DNA of 64,000 bases, taken from NCBI GenBank assembly GCA_964017065.1, contig OZ024789.1, positions 216,843-280,842 on the forward strand, given 5' to 3'. The notes beneath the pieces were generated by a model. It was not told the DNA's origin. It searched no databases and saw only the letters and a list, made by a program, of their open reading frames with translations. Positions 10,983 to 22,156 of this stretch are shown piece by piece. Numbering within the stretch: position 1 is the first letter of the stretch; every line of letters begins with the position of its first letter. The position numbers were made by a program, and so were the translations under genes. This DNA is from Haliclona indistincta. Taxonomy: Eukaryota; Porifera; Demospongiae; Haplosclerida; Chalinidae.

Positions 10983-11068
10983 TGCACTAATGTGTTCAGT
11001 CTCTGATCATCCTCCATTGTGTGAATAAAGGCAACAGTGACTACAGAGACTGAACACATTAGTGCATG
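10983..11068. mobile_element. Hairpin MITE copy, cut by the gap
   Basis: GCACTAATGTGTTCAGTCTC at 10983 and its complement ending at 11067 form a hairpin around a GATCATCCTCCA core. The same element lies inverted at about 62310-62490. The left copy runs into the N gap. Confidence 0.75.
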
Positions 11069-11268
11069 NNNNNNNNNNNNNNNNNNNNNNNNNNNNNNNN
11101 NNNNNNNNNNNNNNNNNNNNNNNNNNNNNNNNNNNNNNNNNNNNNNNNNNNNNNNNNNNNNNNNNNNNNNNNNNNNNNNNNNNNNNNNNNNNNNNNNNNN
11201 NNNNNNNNNNNNNNNNNNNNNNNNNNNNNNNNNNNNNNNNNNNNNNNNNNNNNNNNNNNNNNNNNNNN
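11069..11268. other. Assembly gap (200 N)
   Basis: Exactly 200 N. It begins at the end of a hairpin element and is followed by a CT-rich tract, both hard to assemble. Exons of the WD40 gene and of RAP1 may be missing here; open frames drawn through the N are meaningless. Confidence 0.99.
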
Positions 11269-11325
11269 CTCCTTCTCTTTCTCCCTCCCTCTCTCTCCCT
11301 CCCTCCCTCTCTCTCCCTCTCTCAG

Positions 11326-11544
11326 ACTGATGATAGTAAGGTAGTTAGTGGTTCATATGATCATACTGTGAAGGTTTGGGACTTAATGACAGGACAATGT
11401 ACCAATACACTCAGGTTAGTGCCAACACACACTATAAGTTACGTGAGTGTGTTTGTGTCCCTTCGGATTGTAGTGAAACCATTAGTCTTATCCAACATGC
11501 TGTACTTGTTCCTAAATGCATAGTGGCAGTGTTAGCTATTTACT

Positions 11545-11610
<66 letters not shown>

Positions 11611-11721
11611 CCTCCCTCCCTCCCTCCCTCCCTCCCTCCCTCCCTCCCTCCCTCCCTCCCTCCCTCCCTCCCTCCCTCCCTCCCTCCCTCCCTCCCTCCT
11701 CCCTCCCTCCTCCCTCCCTCC

Positions 11722-11757
<36 letters not shown>

Positions 11758-12598
11758 AGGGGACACACTGATGCTGTACTGTGCCTACAGTTTGATAATG
11801 AGAAGATAGTGTCTGGATCTAAAGACACCACCATTAAGGTGACACTGCCCTATAGCTAGCTCACCATCACTATGAGACTATCTGCTGTTTACTAGGTGTG
11901 GTTGCTAAGCGACGACCAGTGTCACCTGACCCTCCATGGTCATCAAGGGGCGGTCACATGTCTGCAGTTTGATGAGTCTCGTGTCATTAGTGGGGCTCTG
12001 GACAGACTCATTAAAATATGGAGCATCACCACTGGAGAGGTGTGGTCTATATTTAGTAATGACATCATCCTAGTGTTACTATTAATACCTGTAGTGTCTG
12101 CGTACCATAGACTGGATAAGGTCAGAAGGTCACACAGGAGTGGTCAGGCACCTTCAAGCTGACAGCTGGAAGATAGTTAGTGCCGCTGATGATAAGACAC
12201 TCAAGGTATTGCGGCAGTGGTGGTAACAGTTTGTTACTTTTTTCTAGCTACTGTTTCATGTTGAAAAATGTCACTAGGGCTATTCACTAACAATAATAGT
12301 TGAGGTGCATTTTACTCTGTATGCTGGTAATTTTCAAGGCTGAATTTTAAGTCTTTTACAGAGTCAGACAGATCCCGAAAACCGAATCTAGTCTAAAACT
12401 GTGAAACTTGTCTGGTATTTTTAACTCTTTCTCTACTACTCTATGTTCCTCTAGGTATGGAGTGTACTAAAGGGCGAGAGACTGCTGACACTGCAGTCAC
12501 ACACTGATGGTGTCACATGTCTACAGTTCAATGATCAGGTCATTGTGTCTGGATCATATGATAAGAGTGTTAAACTATGGGACTTCTCTGTATGTTGA
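11326..12598 (+). CDS. WD40-repeat protein, 3' part
   Basis: At least five WD40 blades in six exons: 11326-11414, 11760-11838, 11896-12039, 12095-12205 and 12455-12598 (TGA), all joining in frame. Blade signatures include VVSGSYDHTVKVWDLMTG, KIVSGSKDTTIKVWLLS, RVISGALDRLIKIWSITTG, KIVSAADDKTLKVWSVLKG and IVSGSYDKSVKLWDF. The regular GHTxxVxCLQFD spacing resembles the propellers of F-box/WD proteins, but no F-box is seen. The 5' end is missing at the N gap. A duplicated fragment lies at 13531, and a truncated one follows a coiled-coil gene at 63714, so the full protein may be coiled-coil plus WD40. Likely a protein-interaction scaffold. Confidence 0.85.
11541..11758. repeat. (CT)n and (CCCT)n microsatellite in WD40 intron
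   Basis: Pyrimidine tract of CT dinucleotides then CCCT tetranucleotides filling the intron up to its CAG acceptor at 11757-11759. Confidence 0.95.
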
Positions 12599-12773
12599 TA
12601 TTGTCTTTCTTGAAAAGTTTATTAATTCACTATACATGTATATGTATCAAGAAATTATAAAAACAACACCGCAATGTATAATAAAATGTACAGGATAAAA
12701 TAAGTAGAGAAGGCACTAAAATGTTCTACCATGGTATAATGTTACGCTACTAGCTAAAGTATAGTATGACACT

Positions 12774-13530
12774 TTACTCCTGATTGTATAACACTGTCAG
12801 GGTTGTCCGCTTTGACTCCATTAACTTTAAAATGCAAAAACCACGATCATTGATTGGATTGCGAGAGATGTTGAGAGTTTGTAAGGAACTATTTGACTCT
12901 AAAGTCTGAGCAATGTATTCTGCTCCTTCATCAGTTATCCCTGTGTTGCTAAGATTTAAGTAGACTAGTGTGGTATTGTTCTGAAGACCTTTAAGAATGC
13001 AGCGTGCACCTGAGTCTGACAATGACATATTGTCTGAAAGATTGAGATGTGTAAGGGTCTTGTTTACTTGAAGCATTTTGGTAATAGCGGAGCTGTTTTG
13101 TTTAGTGTGATTCAAATTCATGTTAATTGTTTAACTTGAGTTTGGTAAGGAAGGCGTTTATTTGGAGTGCTTTTGCAAAATGTAGCAGACCATCTTCATC
13201 ACTCTGAATGTTGCCATTAGACAGCACAAGTTCACTGATGGCTGAAGATTACTGGAGTTAACATCCCAGCATCTATCAGTTTACTAGCTTGTACTTGTCA
13301 TTAATCCCATGGGATCAATTAAATTGCACAGAGGTAATTGTTGTGCTTCATAGAAGCAGTGCAACAAAGGAAGACGGTCTCGTGATTGCTGTTGAGAGTA
13401 AGTATGAATAAACTCTTGTATTGCTGGATTAAACCCACTGTAGTAATGTAGTACAGCTTGAAACCGAGAACTACCAAACATTAATTTTATTTGAAAATGT
13501 GCAGTTAGTTGTTCACTAGAATCCATGTGC
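12774..13530 (-). pseudogene. NLR remnant: post-NACHT region and LRRs
   Basis: Two frames on the minus strand. 13284-13532 carries a segment (FQAVLHYYSGFNP, LPLLHCFYEAQQLPLCNLI) like the region after the NACHT ATPase in NLR immune receptors. 12774-13121 carries ribonuclease-inhibitor-type leucine-rich repeats (LTHLNLSDN, LVYLNLSNTGITDEGAEYIA, LQTLNISRNPINDRG). Between them 13122-13283 still encodes LRR-like sequence (ELVLSNGNIQSDEDGLLHFA) but with frame changes and stops. No NACHT P-loop is present. It is a truncated, broken NLR lodged between two copies of WD40 sequence. Confidence 0.75.
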
Positions 13531-13740
13531 AACCACCATTAAGGTGACACTGCTCCTAGCTCTAGACTATACTGTCAGCTCATGTACTGCTGTTTACTGG
13601 GTGTGGTTGCTAAGCGACGACCAGTGTCACCTGACCCTCCATGGTCATCAAGGGGCGGTCACATGTCTGTAGTTTGATGAGTCTCGTGTCATCAGTGGGG
13701 CTCTAGACAGACTGGTCAAGCGGACAGCTGCGAGATTGTT
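13531..13740 (+). pseudogene. Duplicated WD40 gene fragment
   Basis: Near-identical to the intact WD40 gene from about 11827 to 12010 (ACCACCATTAAGGTGACACT, then the GTGTGGTTGCTAAGCGACGA exon), diverging after CTAGACAGACTGGTCAAGCG. No further exons follow. The same breakpoint and downstream sequence recur at 63714-63850, so this boundary has been copied. Confidence 0.85.
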
Positions 13741-13823
13741 TTATAAATTCGAACATGTTTAATTTTTATAGGAAAAACATTATAAAAATTATATGAAAAA
13801 TTATTATTACGCTAAAATGTAAG

Positions 13824-16140
13824 CTAAAGTGAGACACAGTATTTTGATCGTAGTTCTTTAGCTAGTGTGCGTTCTCCAATACAGTTTAGCACATCTATCA
13901 CTGTGGACCAGCTGATGGAGAGACGGCTTTGACTGCGCTTCCAAGTCGTAAACACTTCCAAAATCTTATCTCGAGGTGTTCCCTCAAATGCATCTAGTTC
14001 TCCTGATGGAATATCCAGCTGTACTCCAAACTGACGCCATAATGCAGGAATACTGTATCCCACATCCTTCATTAGATCACCATCACTTGGTTCATCTGCG
14101 AGGAGAAAGATAACAGCATTTATTGTTGTACGTCTGGAGTTGCTTACCTGATGGTGTTGGCTCAGAGTCAAACCAGCAGCTCTGTCGAGGTACTGACCAC
14201 CGATAGGTTTTACAAGGATCCCTTGAGCATGTCAGGTTAGATCTATCATCACCAGTAGGGACAGTGGATGGATGAGGAGGAGCTGACTTGCACTGTTCAT
14301 CAGCCTGACAGAGGAATCCTTCTCTTGGGTTATGTAATGCAGGATTGTATCCAAACTTATCAATAACAGCAGAAACACTAGCAAGAACTGCATGACGGAT
14401 CTTTGGACATTTACAATTGTCACCCGAATAATATACCTCCATCCAGTCAATAGAATCCACTAAAAGAATAGCTCCACCCATCGATGGGCAACTAAGAGAA
14501 ATAGCATTTCGAAGTTGCTGCTGCCGCTTAGATTTTGATAGCTTGAACTGAAGATCACCTACTCGCTGCAAGAGTTGAACCACTAGTGCTGGGAACAAAC
14601 CGAGAGGTATAGGCATGTCATCCCAGCAAATGAACAAAGCATCAGCATTAGTCTAGAGTATTGCTTCTTCTGCTCCTCTGACAAGGGTTTTGTTGATAGA
14701 GCACATGGGATGAAATACTCTTCCTCTGGCAACTTGGCTATCACAAGAAGATGCTCGAGTAGCACCAACAAATCGTTTGCTGTGAAGCTACTAGTAAAGC
14801 AGGCATTTGGCTTTTTTGACAGTACACATTCAAGTGCTCTTGGTAGACGATCCAAGAATTCTCTATCAAATTTTCCCAGCCTCCGTAGATCACGACCGCA
14901 ACTAGGGAGTTTCGACAAAGCCTTTTGGAATTTTTGTCCATTAAGAAAAGAAACAAGGAGAATAGCGGAAACTTTGTCTAGAATTGATTGAGCATTCATA
15001 AACACTGTGTTGGGAAGAGGCTTTTTAAAATATAGCAGCAATGTCTGGAGATACTTAATGCATGCCTTCACATCTGTTTTGCCCATTTCAAACTTCTCCC
15101 CAACATGCATACATTCATCCATACTCAAGATGCCTTGTTCATTCTTCTGTTTACGTAGCTCTAACTCAAATGTGAACCACTTGACTGGTATTGGTATTTT
15201 TATACTTGACTTGAATGTGTCTTTGGACTCGGTTATTATTTCACAAAGAAAAGAAGCCTTTTCCTTTCCTTCTTTTTATCATCGAGTGTGTTTACTGGAA
15301 AGATGACTTTGTCATCACCGAACTGCATGAGCCTGATCATAATTTTAGAGAACTGTAAGCTGTTTTGGAGCTGACCATCAATCTCTTTGAAACGATCATG
15401 GCTAATCTTGTCATAGAATGTACCAACAATAGCACAGCGAGGTTTAGAGATTGATGACTCACCTTGAAACAAATGATGAGACGAGGAAGAAGAGCGAACA
15501 AGAGTCTTGATGAGTAAGGTTAGTATAGCAGAGATCTTCAGAGTCATACTCCATGCCCATCAATACTAAACACCATCTTGGTAGGATCATCGAGGGGTTG
15601 GTCAAGTCTCAAAGTATGTACAGCGACTGAGTTACCACGAATAAAAGCATGCAGGTAATACATCAAGAAAAGCTGGTTGACCTCCCGCAATTGTGTAGAT
15701 CCAATGAACTGATTGAAGACACACTGCAATTTGACCTCACCATGGTTTCTACCAGAGGAACAAGACTAGCAAATGTTTCACTCTTGTCATAAGCTGCTTC
15801 AGAGTCAGAAGTGTCACCTGATGTATCCATAACCTCAACTGCAGGTCCTGGTAATAGCTGTCGTCGGATCAATCTCGCCTGTAACATATCATTTACAGGT
15901 AGATCCTTTATTCTACTTGCCAACAATTTTTCCAGGTCAGCTGGATTGTCCAAACATTCCCATTTCAGGCTTGAGTCACCTTCAGCAGTGAAGCGAGCAT
16001 GGCGGGGAGGTCTTGATAAGAGAGTGCTGTCGTGTTTAAGAACCGGAGGATTTCCAAGCAACAATTAAACTTGACTTCCCTGATGTGGCTGCTGCTCCTG
16101 ATATCAAAAGTTTAGTGATCTTCATGTCAATGGAACCATG
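13824..16140 (-). pseudogene. Roc-COR-Death gene, frame-broken copy A
   Basis: A degenerate paralogue of the intact exon at 19565-21568 plus a C-terminal Death-domain exon. The Death exon (13824 to about 14153) is open; it follows a GCAG acceptor, starts in phase 1, and encodes a six-helix Death pattern (PALWRQFGVQLDIPSGELDA, ILEVFTTWKRSQSRLSISW, VLNCIGERTLAKEL). Upstream, the GTPase/COR exon is split by frame shifts and stops: for example 2 extra bases near 14650, breaks near 15130-15240, 15545 and 15700, and altered sequence over the P-loop near 16060-16100. The 5' end meets a foldback-element fragment at 16180. Not expected to make a full protein. Confidence 0.85.
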
Positions 16141-16179
16141 ATACTTAAGAGCTTTGGCAAGTATACCTTTCCCCTACAT

Positions 16180-16590
16180 AGTAAGTATCCCGATGAAATA
16201 ATTGACGGTTGTAAATAACTAGACTGAGGTATCTGTGTTTTGGAGGACGCAGTCCGATGAAGTAGTTGACAGTTGTAAATAACTAGAGCTAGGTATCTGT
16301 GTTTTGGAGGACACAGTCTGATAAGTAATTGATGGTTGTAAAAGGAAGAGGATTCCGCATTTGTCAGTTGCACATCGTCGCAGCAAGCCGCTGATGTAGG
16401 GATACTTGCATGGGGCTTTTACATTTGCAAGCATTATTCCATCTTGTTCCCTTACTTTTGCAAGCATCATCCCATCTTTTTCCTTTAATTTTGCAAGCAT
16501 CATCCCATCTTGTTCCTTTACTTTTGCAAGCGTCATCCCTACACTTTTTGAGTTTTGTTTTATTAAAACTTTTTTACTTTATTTGTAAGT
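16180..16590 (-). mobile_element. Foldback-element fragment with 33-bp repeats
   Basis: One arm plus centre of the family also found at 28689 and 47080: tandem 33-bp units containing CTTTTGCAAGCATCATCCCA and a terminal TAAAACTTTTTTACTTTA, with central repeats including TCTGTGTTTTGGAGGACGCA. The second arm is missing. It truncates the 5' end of pseudogene copy A. Confidence 0.8.
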
Positions 16591-17099
16591 ATTGTGCTGA
16601 TACAAGTATGTTACAAATAAAATCTAATGAGGTTCAAATAACTTAACCGAGGGAATTCCATGCAGAAGGAGGAAAAACTAAATAAATAAATAAATTAATG
16701 AGCATTTAATGCGTGTGACAGAGATTGGTATTCGCGATCTCTGAAGTAGTGTATTAAATATACATACTCTACTTCTCAATATCCAAAGTCTATAGTAACC
16801 CGACACAGTTGTCTCATATAGTTGACGTCACGTATTAGGCTGTCGTACGTTTCCATAATTATGCACGTGTTGGAAATAGATAGGTGTTAGTGGTTTGATG
16901 TTGTCATTTCGTTGCTTTAAAATATCATCAAAAGTATTAACAACAACAAAACGTACTGATCAACTTCATTGTAATTTTGACAAAAATAGATTTTTACAGG
17001 AAAAATTTAAAGCAGTTAGAAAAATAAACTACAAGACAATCATAATAGTTGTACATAGCTATATGTACCAGCTACTGCACTGTGCGAATGTTACACTCG
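16591..17099. other. Intergenic, no gene seen
   Basis: AT-rich spacer with a short (AAAT)n tract near 16680. It probably contains the 3' UTR of the protease exon; no clear AATAAA on the minus strand was found. Confidence 0.5.
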
Positions 17100-18118
17100 C
17101 TATATTTCCCTTGAAGCTATCATGTCCTCGATGAAATGCACGGGGCCAAGGTAGGTAGGGCCACCTTCGTCAAAAAACTTTTTGAGTTGTTCACGGCTTA
17201 TGACACGTTTATCGGTTGATAGCCTTTTCAGAAGTTTTTTCATGAACTCATTTCTTTTTAGTTGAGCAGAATATTGATGTGCGCAGGTGTTCCTCACAGC
17301 TTGGAGAAGTAGGCAAATGAGAGCACCAACAGCTGGGGCGGCAAAAGATGTGCCATAATCTACTTTCAAATACTTGGCATCGTTGGAATCATCCAGCGTT
17401 TCGTCTACTGGTTTTGGACCAATAAGTTTTTCTCCTAGTGCAAAAAAATCTATTGCACGATCACCACCAACTGATGAAAAACCACATGGATGGCCATTTC
17501 GATCATGTGCTCCAACACAAATTGTTTGTGCATAACTTGCAGGGTACTTGATGTTGTTTCCATCTTTAGCACCATCATTCCCAGCAGCACAGACCACTAT
17601 TACTCCATTGTTGTCTAGCATACTGATTGCTTCATACATGCGTGTATTGGGTTCATCATAGCCACTGGAGATGACGACTACATCTACACTATCACAATTT
17701 GAGGCCATGTCTTCTAACTGCTGTAACCATGTGTCAAAAGTTATCTTGTTGGCATAGTCATAGCCTTTCCAAATCACCAGATTGGCACTAGGGGCAACCC
17801 CACGCAATTTACACTTGACTGATTTTACAAGTAATTCGGTCTCAATACCACAAGCAATGCCTGCGCAAAATGTACCGTGGCCATCGAGGTCATCACAATT
17901 AGCTATTGGGTAATGCGTAATTTTCCTGTATACCACTGGCCCAAGGGCAAAGGATGGGTGAAATTCACGTGTAATCCCTGTATCAAACATTAACAGGTTC
18001 ATTCCATCTCCCCTGTATCTTTTGCAGATTTCATTCAGAGACCAGTAGGAAGCTGGATCTGGTATTTCTAAATTGCTTTTGCTGAAACCACTACCCATGA
18101 CAGAAAGCTTGCATAGTT
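17100..18118 (-). CDS. Subtilisin-like serine protease (S8) exon
   Basis: A complete peptidase S8 catalytic domain in one exon. Numbering from the in-frame ATG at 18098: Asp39 in MFDTGI, His74 in DGHGTFCAG, Asn174 in AAGNDG and Ser251 in YGTSFAAP, so the triad and oxyanion Asn are intact. There is no signal peptide or pro-domain, suggesting a cytosolic enzyme. The exon starts at 18118 after a TCTACAG acceptor in phase 1, exactly matching the phase-1 donor (CAG/GTAAGC) of the Roc-COR exon at 19565. The best model therefore makes it the C-terminal part of a Roc-COR-protease protein. Alternatively translation starts at 18098, giving 332 aa with an N-myristoylation-like start MGSGFSKS. Stop at 17100-17102. 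Confidence 0.85.
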
Positions 18119-18190
18119 CTGTAGACAAAAATAATAATTGTAATGATTAATGTGCATATGCATGCTTGTCATGTATTATGGTAGATTATA

Positions 18191-19436
18191 CAGTGCTTCC
18201 AGTCTAGACATTCCAAAATTGCACATTTCACTAACATGAAATGTTTTTACTCATAAAAACTAAACGATAGGTTTTATAGCAGTCAAACTTGGTGAGAAGG
18301 CTGATACATCCTTCTAGAGTAAGTGTGCTTAGTCTAAACTACAAGCCTTACTTTATCTCAAAGAAACAAATGGCTAAGTGGCAATTGTCGGAAACACCCA
18401 ATTAGCTTTTATTTTTAGACCATAACTTCTGTAAGAAGCTTAGTTAAGGAAAAATCTTCGGTGTGCAGGCGAACAACTAGTTCATCTACCAAATACTCTA
18501 GAGCCAATGCTTAACTATCACGCAAACTAAAGTTCGGTCCAAAACAAACTCAAAAATCAACCAAAAATCAAAGTCGGAAAGTTTTTAGACTCAAAAATCT
18601 GCAACTTTGCGAGTTAAGAAAAAGCGCTCCGCAGGCAAGTAGCCTTATGCCTTAGCTAATCACAGCTCTTCGCTCGTGGCTGTAACTTACACCGTCGGCG
18701 AATACGAGGTGCTGGTAGCAGCAGCACTCGCCCGCTCTGTTCGTCTTCGTCTTAGTTATGACGTGCCAATGATTGTTGCCAGATTGATGACGTCAATTTA
18801 TCTGCATATCCGATAGAATATGCGGGAATGTACGGTCATCAGCTTGGAAAACGTCATTTATACGTCATAAACTAAGACGAAGAGGAACAGAGCGGGCGAG
18901 TGCTGCTGCTACCAGCACCTCGTATTCGCCGACGATGTAAGTTACAGCCACGAGCGAAGAGCTGTGATTAGCTAAGGCATAAGGCTACTTGCCTGCGGAG
19001 CGCTTTTTCTTAACTCGCAAAGTTGCAGATTTTTGAGTCTAAAAACTTTCCGACTTTGATTTTTGGTTGATTTTTGAGTTTGTTTTGGACCGAACTTTAG
19101 TTTGCGTGATAGTTAAGCATTGGCTCTAGAGTATTTGGTAGATGAACTAGTCGTTCGCCTGCACACCGAAGATTTTTCCTTAACTAAGCTTCTTACAGAT
19201 TTTATGGTCTAAAAATAAAAGCTAATTGGGTGTTTCCCACAACTGCCACTTAGCCATTTGTATCTTTGAGATCAAGTAAGGCTTGCAGTTTAGACTAAGT
19301 ACACTTACTCTACAAGGATGTATCAGCCTTCTCACCAAGTTTGACTGCTATAAAACCTATCGTTTAGTTTTTATGAGTAAAAACATTTCATGTTAATGAA
19401 ATGTGCAATTTTGGAATGTCTAGACTGGAAGCACTG
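18191..19436. mobile_element. 1.25-kb foldback element, TA-flanked (copy 1)
   Basis: Two arms of about 600 bp are near-perfect inverted repeats, starting CAGTGCTTCCAGTCTAGACA and flanked by TA at 18189-18190 and 19437-19438. TA duplication and CAGTG ends are Tc1/mariner hallmarks. No transposase frame is present. It fills the intron between the Roc-COR and protease exons. A second copy is at 55478-56985. Confidence 0.88.
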
Positions 19437-19564
19437 TATAAGATCTATTTTAATATGGAATCGAGTCGTGTATCTATACTGCATTACTCGAGCACTATAC
19501 TGCATTACTCGAGCATTAAAGTTTAGATATCAGTGATCATTGTTACACGTCTGGAGTTGCTTAC

Positions 19565-21568
19565 CTGATGGTGTTGGGTCAGACTCAAACCAGCAGCTTT
19601 GTCGAGGTACTGACCACCGATAGCTTTTAAAGGGATCTCTTGAGCATGACAGGTTAGATCGATCATCACCAGTAGGGACAGTGGATGGATGAGGAGGAAC
19701 TGACTTGCACTCTTCATCAGCCTGACAGAGGAATCCTTCTCTTGGGTTACGTAATGCAGGCTTGTATCCAAACTTATCAATAACAGTAGAAACACCATCA
19801 AGAAGTGCATGACGGATCTGTGGACATTTAGAACTATCGCCTGAATAGTACACCTCCATCCAGTCAATAGAATCTACTAAAAGAATGGCTCCCCCTATCG
19901 ATGGACAACTAAGAGAAATAGCATTTCGAAGTTGCTGCCGCTTAGATGGTGGCAGCTTGAACTGAAGATGACCTACTCGTTGCAAGAGTTGTACCACTAG
20001 CGCTGGGAACAAACCCAGTGGTATGGGCATCTCATCCCAGCAAATAAACAATGCATCAGCATTAATAGAGTATTGCTTCTTCTGCTCCTCTGACAATGGT
20101 TTTGTTGATAGAACACATGGGATGAAGTACTCTTCCTCTGGCAACTTAGCTATCACAAGAAGATGTTCGAGTAGCACCAACAATTCGTCTGGTGAGAAGT
20201 TATTTGTAAAGTAGGCATTGGGCTTTTCATTTGGCTTTTTTGACTGTACACATTCAAGTGCTCTTGGTAGACATTTCAAGAATCTTTTATTAAATTTTCC
20301 CAGCTTCCGTAGATCACGACCTCCACTAGGGAGTTTCAACAAAGCCTTTTGAAATTCTTGTCCATTAAGAAAAGAAACAAAGAGAATAGCGGAAACTTTG
20401 TCTAGAATTGATTGAGCATTCATAAACACTGTGTTAGGAAGAGGCTTTTTAAAATATAGCAGCAATGTCTGTTCATGGAGATACTTGATGCATGCCTTTA
20501 CATCTATTTTGTCCATCTCAAACTTCTCCCCAACCTGTATACATTCATCCATACTCAAAATGCCTTGTTCATTCTTCTGTTTACGTAGCTCTAACTCAAA
20601 TGTGAACCACTTGATTGGGATTGGTATTTCTACACGTGTTCCTTCGGACTCAGTTATCATTTCACGAAGAAAAGAAGCCTTTTCCTCTCTTTCTTTTCCT
20701 TTAACACGTGTGTTTACTGGAAAGATGACTTCATTGCCGAACTGCATGAGAACATCTTCAGAGAACTGCAAGCTGTCCTGAAGCTGATCATCAATCTCTT
20801 TGAAACGTTCAGGGTTAATTTTGTCATAGAATGTACCAACAATAGCACAGCGAGGTTTAGAGATTGATGACTCATCGAAATGTGACGAGGAAGAAGAGCG
20901 AACAAGAGTCTTGATGAGTTGAAGGTTAGTATAGCAGAGATCTTCAGAGTCACACAACTGTCCATCAATACTAAACACCATCTTGATAGGATCATCGAGG
21001 TGTTGGTCAAGTCTCAAAGTATGTATAGCGACTGAATTACCACGAATAAAAGCAGGCAATATATCTAGAAATGTTGGTTGTCCTCCTGAATCAACTGTGT
21101 AGATCCAATGAACTGACTGAAGACGGTTTGACCTCGGCGTGGTTTCTACCAGTGGAACAAGACTAACAAATGTTTTACTCTTGTCATAAGCTGCTTCAAT
21201 GTTAGAAGTGTCACCTGATGTATCCATACCCTCAACTGCAGGTTCTGGCAATAGCCTTCGTCGTTTCGACCTCGGCTTTGACATAGCAGGCAGATCCTTT
21301 ATTCCACTAGCCAACAATTTTTCCAGGTCAGCTGAATTGTCCAAACATTCCCATATCAGGCTTGAGTCACCTTCAGCAGTGAAGCGAGCATGGCGGAGAG
21401 GTCTTGATAAGAGAGTGCTGTCGTGTTCAAGAACCGGAGGATTTCCAAGCAACATGGCAATCAGACTCGACTTCCCTGTGGCTGCTGCTCCTGATATCAA
21501 CAGTTTAGTGATCTTCATTTTAACGGAACCAAGCTTAAGAGCTTTGGCAAGTATACATTTTGATGATT
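19565..21568 (-). CDS. Roc-COR (Roco-type) GTPase exon
   Basis: Single 2004-bp exon, symmetric phase 1 to phase 1. Numbering from ATG at 21518: P-loop GAAATGKSS (10-18), switch II DSGGQP (143-148), base-recognition VGTFYD (227-232, equivalent to VGTHLD in LRRK-type Roc), then a COR-like region beginning IPIKWFTFELEL and continuing with a winged-helix-like YLHEQTLLLYF and DKVSAILFVSF. Roco GTPases couple nucleotide state to effector domains. It begins at a CTCTACAG acceptor at 21569, so an upstream exon may exist; none was recognised. It ends at CAG/GTAAGC (19565/19564). In copy A the next exon is a Death domain; here the next compatible exon is the subtilase at 18118. The frame is intact, so this copy looks functional. 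Confidence 0.82.
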
Positions 21569-22152
21569 CTGTAGAGAAAAAAAACATTAATAAACTTTTT
21601 ATCAATGCATATACATGCCCTATATAGCTGTACTACATAATGATACTATAACTCAGTCTGGTATAGCTAAAGCAAAAGTGGGCTAATGGGAATTCAAGAA
21701 ATCAATGAAATTGCTTCTCGAGCTCTGCAGGTATTAGGACAATTATTAGGGACCTTAAGATTTACACATTAACATGTACGTGTACCTGTAATTCGTGTTA
21801 CATGTCACATGTTCGTGATTAAGATTTACAGGCGTGCCTTATTTGCTCAAACTGTGAACTCAACTGTGCATGGTCTAGGCGACTGGGCCGTGGGAGACGA
21901 GCGCTTGGGCACAGCGAGGCTAGCAGATATGCGGCAGGAATACGACGAGTGTCTTGATATATAACGCTATAAACGGCAGCTGAGCACATGTTGGTAGCTT
22001 TGAGCATCGTTTATATAACCTGCAGCTTGGGCAGAGGCTCCATTGAATTGCATTCGCTGGGTAAAACAATAGTTGTTCCTGTTCTGGCGATTCGTATGTG
22101 TGAAGGAGAGCGCATATCGGCATTTTAATAAGTCAAGCATGTAGAACAGGCT
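21569..22152. other. Upstream of Roc-COR gene, no exon recognised
   Basis: Should contain either the promoter/5' UTR or an N-terminal exon ending in phase 1. Minus-strand open frames at 21819-22123 have no recognisable domain. Confidence 0.4.
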
Positions 22153-22156
22153 TTAA

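Noticed and set aside
11037..11523. ORFs running through the N block
   Set aside because: They are open only because N has no stops.
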